Of a DNA stretch of 64,000 nucleotides, positions 57,300-64,000 are shown piece by piece. The position numbers were made by a program, and so were the translations under genes. The stretch's first letter is position 1; the number at the start of each line of letters is the position of its first letter. The DNA is from Gigaspora margarita. Taxonomy: Eukaryota; Glomeromycota; Glomeromycetes; Diversisporales; Gigasporaceae. Location: contig WTPW01000775.1 in the NCBI GenBank assembly GCA_009809945.1, positions 133,455-197,454 on the forward strand, given 5' to 3'. The notes below the pieces were generated by a model. It saw nothing but the letters and a program-made list of their open reading frames with translations, was not told the origin of the DNA and did not search any database.

Positions 57300-58512
57300 T
57301 TGGAGTTTTATTATCCAATGATCTAAATGTCCTTTTGGTTGTGAGGATTTTAACTATTTAAGAGCTAAGTAGTCTGTAACTAGTGTGAAATGACTTGTAC
57401 CAAAGTACTTATGAAAATGTTCAATAGTCTATACAATAGTAGCACATTTTAGTTCAGTAGCTCTGTAATTTACTTCTTTCTTTTTCAAACTTTTACTAGT
57501 ATAGGTTATTGGGGTTCCTTTTTATCATCATAGAGTTGGCTTGGGGTAGTCCAAATCTTTCATAGGATGTATCTGTAGCAAGAATAAATTCTTTTCTATA
57601 GTCTGAGTAAATGAGAATAGAAGCAGTAGTTAATCGATATTTTAATTCATCAAAAGCCTTTTGATATTTCATATTCTATTTGTAAACATTGTTCTTATGC
57701 AATAACTGGTTAAGAGGGTGAGCAATAGAACAGAAATGTTTAATATATCATCTATAATATCTAGCAAGACCTAAAAATGATCATAGTTGGGTTAAATTTT
57801 GGGGAGAATGAATATTCTGAACAGAAGTTATCTTGTCTGAATCTGGGAGATTCCTTTTTCTTTAATAATATGTCCTAAAAAGGATAGTCTTTTTATCCAA
57901 AAATTATACTTTTCAATATTTAACTTTAATCCAGGATTTCAAATTCTGGTAAAGACTTCTTATAGATGCTTAATATGATAATCAAATGTTCAAGAAAAGA
58001 TGTTGGTATTATTTAGGTATACCACAATATACTTATAGGCTATACCTTTATAAACCTGGTTCATAAGACATTGAAAGGTAGCAGGGGCATTACACAATCC
58101 AAAGGCCATAATATTAAATTCATAGGTCCGTATCTGGTTATGAAAGCAGTTTTCTCTCTATCTTATGGGTGTACTTTTACTTGCCAATATTCACTCATGT
58201 GATTTAAGGCAGAAATGTAAGTGGCTCCAGTGAGGGAATCAAGCATTTTATCAATTTGGAGTAGGGTATACTGATCTTTCTTTGTAATATTGTTAAGCTT
58301 CTGATAGTCTACACAAAATTTTTTCTTTCTATTTTTCTTGTTTACAAGAACAACAGGGGATGTCCAAGAACTAGAGGACTTTCTAATTAATTTATTTTCT
58401 AATATTCATTGTACTTCTTTATTAATAAATGTTTGTTCAGTAAAAGGTATCATATAAAATCATGAGCTAATAGGTGGTCTATTATCAGTGAATATTCAAT
58501 GAACAACTAGAT
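57300..58512 (-). pseudogene. Reverse transcriptase and RNase H of the Ty3-type element
   Basis: Legible blocks: PFTEQTFINKEVQ, IRKSSSSWTSPVVLVNKKNR, KKFCVDYQKLNNITKKDQYT, IDKMLDSLTGATYISAL (palm Asp replaced), EYWQVKVHP, then YKYIVVYLNNTNIF. The last is the YxDD box with both Asp as Asn. RNase H follows with YTSKSLKKKEVNYRATELKC and HFHKYFG, then FTLVTDYLALK. The order is that of Ty3/gypsy pol. Several stops intervene. Confidence 0.85.
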
Positions 58513-58875
58513 CAGTTCTACCAGAACCAGGAAATCTTTATTATAGGTCCTGCTACTACAATATTTGAATACTAATATAAATTTAGAAAATGTGACCAAC
58601 TTTAAATAGATTTGAATAGTCAAAGTCTTTGTAAAGTTATCAGCTTTGTATGATTCACAGAAAAATTGGTCACTGCCTATCAATAGATTTGTATATATAG
58701 ATTACCAAAAAAGGGAGATAGCTAAAGTCATGTACCCACATGATTTTTTGAAAATTTAGTTAAAATTAGGGTTAGAGCCTGTTTAGCATTAGGGGCAGAA
58801 TTAGGGTTAGGACAAATATATAGGTAAAATTGCCTTTCTGGCATTTTTTATTAATGGCCCAAAACAGGTTTGAAC

Positions 58876-59686
58876 TAGTGATTTGACCTGGTTGGTCTAT
58901 AATCAGGTAACCGAACTGAAAGAAATCTGGTTAACCGATTGAATAAAATGCTTAATCGGTTAATCTGACATAATCAGTTGATAGTCAGGTAACCAGTTAA
59001 TTTGACATAATCGGGTATACGGTTAACTAATTACAAAAATTGTTGTACTACATAACAAGGTTTGCATGGTAGAGGCACAGGTGCAGAGAGTTAAATAATA
59101 CAAATTATTTTTTAATATAACTTACTAAATGTTCGCTCAAATTACTTGCTGAACCTTCGCTCAAATTACTTACTGAACCTTCGCTCAAATTAATTACCAA
59201 GCCTTGCTCAAATTACTTATTAAATCTTGCTTAAATTGTTTTTTTTTTATATATCTTGCTGAAATTACTTACTGGACCTTCCTCAAATTATTTATATAGC
59301 TTACTAAACCTTTGCTCAAATTACTTACTAAACTTTTGCTCAAATTGCTTACTAAACCTTTGCTCAAATTATTAATTAAACCTTTGCTTAAATTAGTCTT
59401 TTATATAATGTATGCAACATTAAAATAATTTATAATTTTTTAAATTATATTCCGGTTGATCCAGCTAAGCTGAATAACTCGGTTTAACTGAATTAACTGA
59501 TTAGAAATTCTGATCTGGTTGTGTGATAATTCAGGTCAACTGAATTAACTGATTAGAAATTCTGCCCAGTTGCTAGATAACTAGAGTAAACTAAGTTACC
59601 CAAAATAATTCCAGTTAACCCGATTAGAATCAGGTAAACTGGCTTGGGTAACTGATTGATGATTTTGTTCTTGGTTCAAAACACTA
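58876..59686. mobile_element. hAT-like element, TSD GTTTGAAC, layer 3
   Basis: Starts TAGTGATTTGACCTGGTTGG, ends TTCTTGGTTCAAAACACTA. Exact GTTTGAAC stands at 58868-58875 and 59687-59694. The subterminal regions repeat GGTTAAC/TAACTGATTAG words. Confidence 0.8.
59120..59400. repeat. Tandem repeat of about 24 bp, CTCAAATTACTTACTRAACC
   Basis: About ten units inside the layer-3 element, the consensus being GCTCAAATTACTTACTAAAC-CTTT, with one interruption of T/A-rich sequence near 59240. Confidence 0.8.
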
Positions 59687-60508
59687 GTTTGAACTACCAT
59701 TTTTATATACTTGCATTTTTTTGTTTTTTGTCTTCTTTGGGCTGATCCATGTAAACAAAATTTTGCAACTCTGGTTAGTTGATTTACACAAAAATGACAT
59801 GAGGGTACATGGCTTTAGACGATCTCCAAAAAAGGTACTAGTTACAATCTGATTCGCATCATTATTATATAATTATTATTTATCATATGAATTAAATATT
59901 CTATAGCGATAGCTTTTATAATACAATTATTATAGCATGGCCACTATTGATATTACATTATTTATGTTATAAATCACTTTCTTTTTATTGCATCATTCAC
60001 GCTTGTTATTTTGCATGATGCATATATTGTCTATACTTATATTAAGTTGCAATATATGAATTAAAGAAGTTTAAAAAAAACATAATAGTACAATTTATGA
60101 TCAATGGCTACTTTACTATATAATATCAATAGTAAAATAACAATTTTTTTAATTATTCAGAAAATGCCACTTTATAGCATTTTCTAATCAAAAAAATTAT
60201 TACTGTACTAATGTGTGTTATCTCATATTATTATACTATATAATTATTTTATATTGTTTGGCAAACAAATAAAAATAATTGAATTCAAGACTTAATATAT
60301 TTATAATGACAAATTTATGTAATTCTCATTTTAATTACATAATTATTGTATAAAGTATCTGACCAAACAATGATTTGCATCATTATTAACTTATTAAAGG
60401 TGCTCATAAAACTGATTTGCTTAATTAGAAAAAAGCCTAATTCGCAAAAAATATAATTAAAATTTTATATCAGGGACCTATAATAAAGATTCCCAGTCCT
60501 GTTCTATC

Positions 60509-61560
60509 TAGTTGGGTTATATCTTTTGCAAAGAGGTCTGCAAATTCAAGAAGCAATTGTTAAAACTGGGCTCCTTGGTTAGTAGTAAGGGGTCCTACTT
60601 TTGGGTTAATTTTCTGAGTTATATATATTTCTCGAATGTTTTTGGATCTGTTATTGTCTGAATCTTCAAGTAGTTTTTGATCATGCTCAGGATAACTCAA
60701 AAATTCGAGTATTCTGGTTACTAGACTCAGGCAGTGCTGTACGTTTTGGCTGTCCACAGCCTTTTTTGGCTTGTCCACATCCAAAATTGTCCAAATATCC
60801 AAGATTGTCCAAAGCTTGTCCAGGCTTTAATAATTAATAAATCTATCTAAAAAATATATAACTATATATTTTTTTAGATGTGAACACATTCCTGTTAAAA
60901 TTAAAATAGGTTATCTTAATAAAATTTTAAGTAATTTTACTTTATTTAATTGTTTAAAATTGTCCAAAATTGTTCAAATCATTGTCCAAAGCTGTCCTGT
61001 GACAATACTGGACTCAGGTGTAGGAACAGAAAACTCAGTATATAAGTCCCTTAATCGATGATAAAAATTTTCAAAATAATCAACTTGGTTCTGTAAGATT
61101 TTAATAGTCTGTTCCTGGTATTTGAAGGTTTTAGCTTGTTTTTGAAGAAGGGTTTAATTTGAGCTTGTTGAGCAATCTGTTCTTGCAAAAATTGAATCAA
61201 CTCAGCTAATTCTAGAACAGGCAAGACAGTTTTGATAGGTGTGATTATAGTAACTCTATTACTGGGAATGTAATGAATTCATCAGGTTCAAGTGCCTCAA
61301 GTATTGGAAGTATAGAAGAAGTAGAGGTTTCTGTATCTAAATCTGGAAGAGAATTTTCTTCATAGCATTTCTTGTACAACTTTTTATATTGTTTAAGTTC
61401 ATTATTTGTTTTGATCATGATACATACTTCACAAAGTCTGGCAGTTCTTGCAAAATTTCTTTGCAAGAATTCCATAGCTTTTCTCTTGTCAAAATCAGGA
61501 TGACTCATGTTAAAGGATTTAGCAAGAATTCTTTATAGTGTTTGTTCCTCTGTTTTTGAT
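60509..61560 (-). pseudogene. Retroelement coding region of unclear identity, split by a MITE
   Basis: Minus frames 61508-61245 (87 codons, MSHPDFDKRKAMEFLQRNFA and Glu/Ser-rich end) and 60723-60560 (RILEFLSYPEHDQKLLEDSD, INPKVGPLTTNQGAQ) lie in the orientation of pol between zinc knuckles and RT. I cannot match them to a known domain. The element at 60732-61010 separates them. Confidence 0.4.
60732..61010. mobile_element. hAT-like MITE, TSD GACTCAGG
   Basis: Starts CAGTGCTGTACGTTTTGGCT, ends GTGACAATACTG. Exact GACTCAGG stands at 60724-60731 and 61011-61018. Both halves repeat TTGTCCAAA and TGTCCA words (subterminal arrays). Confidence 0.8.
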
Positions 61561-61740
61561 AATTCTACATAAGAAGCTCTTATGATAATATTAACTTTAT
61601 TATATGTATAGACCTGGTTAGAATGGTTATTGTATTGAGGCTTGAGGGAATGAGCAAGGACTTCATTGCTTTCTCCAATCCTGGATCTGAGCTAAGTGAA
61701 AGATTCAGCTTTGGTTGAGGTTATAGCTGTGTCCAGCATT

Positions 61741-62013
61741 CCTAGTGGACTCAGTATAGTAGTGTACTTGTGTCCATAGATTGCAATTAGGATTATATTC
61801 TATATTTTGGGCAGTCTTGTAGGCATAGAGATGTTCAAGATCACAAATCAAACATCCTCTCAACTAGAATCGAGTTTAATCATCTTGAATCTAATTTATT
61901 GTTTCTTGCAGAGTTTACATTCCATTAATGTTCCTCTGGCTTCACCATTAATGAAAAATTCAATGCTTCAGGGTGATCATGATCTAAAGCTTGGTGGAAG
62001 TCAGTCCAATATC
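61741..62013 (-). pseudogene. Possible additional zinc-finger segment of the retroelement
   Basis: CLICDLEHLYAYK and NPNCNLWTQVHYY are read on the minus strand at 61860-61750. The first resembles a zinc knuckle with the last Cys lost. Stops surround it. Confidence 0.35.
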
Positions 62014-62311
62014 AGGACCCCGGACATATAGTACAGAGGTCACACGTTACGCAATTCAGCAAAAACCCCTGAAATTTGAGAAGCAAAAAAACAGTTTTTG
62101 GCAATTATCTTGGCATCCAGTGGTCCAATCTGAATGAACTTTTTTTTAAAATGAAGCTCGTAGTGAGGCGCATCTAATAAAAAAAAGTTCATTCAATTCT
62201 GATTACTGGATCGGAAGTTATTTAAGTAAATAGATTTTGACATTTTCAGCAAATTAGGTCAAAATTGGCCAAAATTCAGTTATGGCCTATATCAAAGATG
62301 TCCGGGGTCCT
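62014..62311. mobile_element. hAT-like MITE, AGGACCCC family, copy 3, TSD CCAATATC
   Basis: Starts AGGACCCCGGACAT, ends ATGTCCGGGGTCCT. Exact CCAATATC stands at 62006-62013 and 62312-62319. The interior is the reverse complement of copies 1 and 2. Confidence 0.85.
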
Positions 62312-62479
62312 CCAATATCCCTTACATACTATTGTTTGGTCCAATGGTCTAATATCTTTAGGTTTCTTAGGTACTTTGCATTTGCAATAGTAGTAGGTAC
62401 ATAGAAAGGTAAAATAAGAAAGGTGTCGAGCCTTTACATGCTAGGGATCACAACTACATTCATATCTTTTGTTCTATAG

Positions 62480-62725
62480 TTTCTGTGTCATTTGAGAGCA
62501 GTTGGCTCCAATGTATCTATATTGTCCATATTGATAATATTGATTTTCTGGGCAGTCCTTATATAAGTGTTCTGGTTGAGAACAGGTTTTGCAAATATTT
62601 CATTTAGCCTGCCTAGGACAATAGGCAGCAAGATGTCCATAGTGATGGTAATAATAGCATTCATTGTTGGGGCAGTCAGTATATAAATGGTTATAAGAGT
62701 AATATCATCCCATTTCTGGTTAGAA
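62480..62725 (-). pseudogene. CCHC zinc knuckles of the retroelement
   Basis: Consecutive minus-strand units read CYYYHHYGHLAAYC, then CKTCSQPEHLYKDC and YYQYGQYRYIGANC. These are C-x2-C-x4-H-x4-C knuckles in varied states of loss (first Cys pair partly Tyr). Such knuckles bind nucleic acid in Gag nucleocapsid. One in-frame stop. Confidence 0.65.
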
Positions 62726-62949
62726 AAGGATGCACTAGGTCTGGGTCTGTTAGTAATGGTTGTCCAAGTATCTGATTCAGTATTAACTATAGGACTTCTT
62801 TTGGGCTAAGGTATTCTTCAAATTTTTCTAATTCTTTTTTTATCAGTTAAAGTAGGTTGAGCAGGTAAGGGTTGGTTATTTTTATATATAGTAGGAACAT
62901 AAATCTTTTTTTTATTCTAGTGAAGTATATAGGCTTTGTTTTTCTAACT

Positions 62950-63250
62950 ATAACTAGTATCTACTTTTTATGACCAATCATTTCCTAAAAGTAATGAATA
63001 AGAAGTGGCATTCATAACTTCTATATCTAGAGGGATAGTAGTTCTCTCAATTTCAATAGATAAACCCTTGATAATTCCTAGAGATCAAACTAAGGATCCA
63101 GTAGCAGATACAATAAGGCTGGTAGAAAGAGCTTCAATTTTCAATCCAAGTTTTTTTACAACTTGGTGAGAGATCATGCTAATAGTAGCACCACTATTAA
63201 TAATAGCATAGTAGGGCTTTTCTTAGAGTTTGATATTACATTTAAGAAGA
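62950..63250 (-). pseudogene. Aspartic protease of the retroelement
   Basis: YYAIINSGATISMISHQVVK shows the retropepsin active site with Asn in place of the catalytic Asp of DSGA. GLKIEALSTSLIVSATGSLV, IPLDIEVMNATSYSLLLGND and W follow (flap and LLGNDW end). One stop. It lies upstream of the zinc knuckles, not downstream. Confidence 0.7.
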
Positions 63251-63460
63251 AGACCTGACTACTATCCTGCAGTTTAAAAATAATTTGTTTAAAAAATTTT
63301 ACAAAATTTTTTTAACAGAAGTAGTGTAGGTTGGGATCTGGATCTGGGTTGCTTACTGGCAAGAGCAGTACATATAGATTCATTGACAAGAAAAGTTTCA
63401 AACTGTTCATAAGTATAATTATTTGTAGTATCAATAGTATATACATCACAGGGGTAAGCG

Positions 63461-64000
63461 AGGACCCCGGACATCTCTCATATAGGTCATAACTGATCTG
63501 CATGAATTTAGACATTTTTGCTACCCCTAAAACAAGTAAATTTGCTAAAAGTTGGATTATTACATATAAATTTTATAGTAATTTGCTAAAAACTAAATTA
63601 TAACATCTAGCATCGGGTAAATAAATATAGTATAAATTTTTTTATTTGAATTTTCATCAAATTTGGTCAAGAACTCATAGAGATATCTTTGATAAAAGTT
63701 CCTGTAAACAATTTCAACGTAGCTTCTTTGTAATATAGTTTTTTGCTTTTTCAAAATAACCCACTGTTCAGCGATGATTTACAAGAAATTTTACTATGCT
63801 AACTAAAAAACAATTTATAACAAAACTTGTAGCGCATATCGTAGACGAATAGAATCTCAAATTTCATAAAAAAATATTGAAAACTCATGAGGATATTAAC
63901 GTTTTTGTAAATTCAGACATATACATTTTCACAAGTTTTTCTCTAAATTCATAAGCTTCCGAAAGCACATTCTCAAAATGAAACCTCCAAAACGTGACTA
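63461..64000. mobile_element. Element with AGGACCCCGGACATCT end, runs off window
   Basis: The first 35 bases (AGGACCCCGGACATCTCTCA-TATAGGTCATAACTG) match the AGGACCCC MITEs. The sequence then diverges into unique AT-rich DNA with repeated AAATTTGCTAAAA words and no other end in view. Probably a longer relative of the family. It interrupts the retroelement frame (YTIDTTNNYTYEQFE ends just before). Confidence 0.55.

Larger units (their letters stand above)
58713..59825. mobile_element. hAT-like element, GCTAAAGYCATGTACC ends, layer 2
   Basis: The left GGGAGATAGCTAAAGTCATG and complemented right GGAGATCGTCTAAAGCCATG pair. CCAAAAAA stands at 58705-58712 and 59826-59833. The exact end is ambiguous by one or two bases, but the uninterrupted site ACCAAAAAAGGTACTAGT in the 37.8-kb copy confirms the insertion. 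The left part carries two TTAGGGTTAG words. Confidence 0.75.
58523..60500. mobile_element. hAT-like element in the retroelement, TSD GTTCTAYC, layer 1
   Basis: Starts AGAACCAGGAAATCTTTATT; complemented end AGGACTGGGAATCTTTATTA. GTTCTACC (58515-58522) and GTTCTATC (60501-60508) flank it. The sequence on both sides of its own nested insert matches the copy at 37690-38038. The AGGAC terminus resembles the AGGACCCC family. Confidence 0.75.
54500..63460 (-). pseudogene. Decayed Ty3/gypsy-type retrotransposon (pol region), heavily interrupted
   Basis: Reading the minus strand from high to low coordinates, one meets: protease (63.25-62.95 kb), CCHC zinc knuckles (62.72-62.48, possibly 61.9-61.75), a region of unclear identity (61.5-60.5), reverse transcriptase (58.5-57.9), RNase H (57.5-57.3), integrase (56.8-55.4) and a C-terminal tail (55.2-54.5). 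Many stops and frameshifts occur, and at least seven DNA transposons are inserted. Catalytic Asp residues are changed to Asn in RT and protease. LTRs were not identified; the 5' end is cut by the element at 63461. The host element copied itself through an RNA intermediate; this copy is dead. Confidence 0.8.

Overview
The window looks like a chromosome segment of an arbuscular mycorrhizal fungus close to Rhizophagus. The DNA is very AT-rich and genes have short GT..AG introns. It carries families greatly expanded in that lineage: tyrosine-kinase-like (TKL) kinases with a Cys4 pre-kinase segment, TPR arrays, SPRY proteins and MACPF-like proteins. Most of the window is dead or repetitive DNA. Three N characters near 7.9 kb show it is draft assembly. 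All family names come from motifs read by eye; no database search was run.

Layout. 1-741: edge of a non-LTR retrotransposon (endonuclease end, minus strand). 1.2-11.3 kb: a graveyard of gene fragments (SPRY, TPR, a Lon-type AAA+ piece and a degenerate multi-copy gene of unknown function at 3.6-7.1 kb). 11.7-26.3 kb: nested mobile elements (a MULE-like shell holding a SINE-like insert and a hAT-like MITE, a 60-bp minisatellite, several MITE families, and a 408-bp near-perfect palindrome with an 8-bp target duplication). 27.4-33.5 kb: the main gene, minus strand, with a MACPF-like N-terminus, an acidic linker, five tandem 471-bp exons and a terminal kinase exon. 33.6-39.2 kb: transposon-filled intergenic DNA with a hAT-like element inside another. 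39.5-42.1 kb: a stand-alone MACPF-like paralogue on the plus strand, transcribed away from the first. 44.5-45.0 kb: a tRNA-derived SINE. 46.4-50.1 kb: a four-deep nest of MULE-like and hAT-like elements. 52.2-52.9 kb: a mirror pair of hAT-like elements. 54.3-63.5 kb: a decayed Ty3/gypsy-type retroelement on the minus strand, cut by at least seven DNA transposons, one insertion site being three layers deep.

Genes. The two MACPF-like genes diverge from about 36 kb and share an odd design: a 13-nt first exon beginning ATG and ending in TCAG, followed by a phase-1 intron. Both carry a YG-x-F motif typical of MACPF folds. In the minus-strand gene this domain is joined to repeated kinase N-lobe/zinc-ribbon modules and one kinase C-lobe. 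This suggests a membrane-acting or sensor domain coupled to signalling, perhaps a fungal self/non-self or defence receptor; that function is inference. An in-frame stop closes the second module exon, and a frame break lies in the paralogue's second exon, so either gene may be decaying.

Mobile elements. Target-site duplications (8 bp for hAT-like, 9-10 bp for MULE-like, TA for Tc1-like, TAA/TTA for Harbinger-like, 14-15 bp for the SINEs) could be read for many elements. Two insertions have a matching empty site elsewhere in the window.
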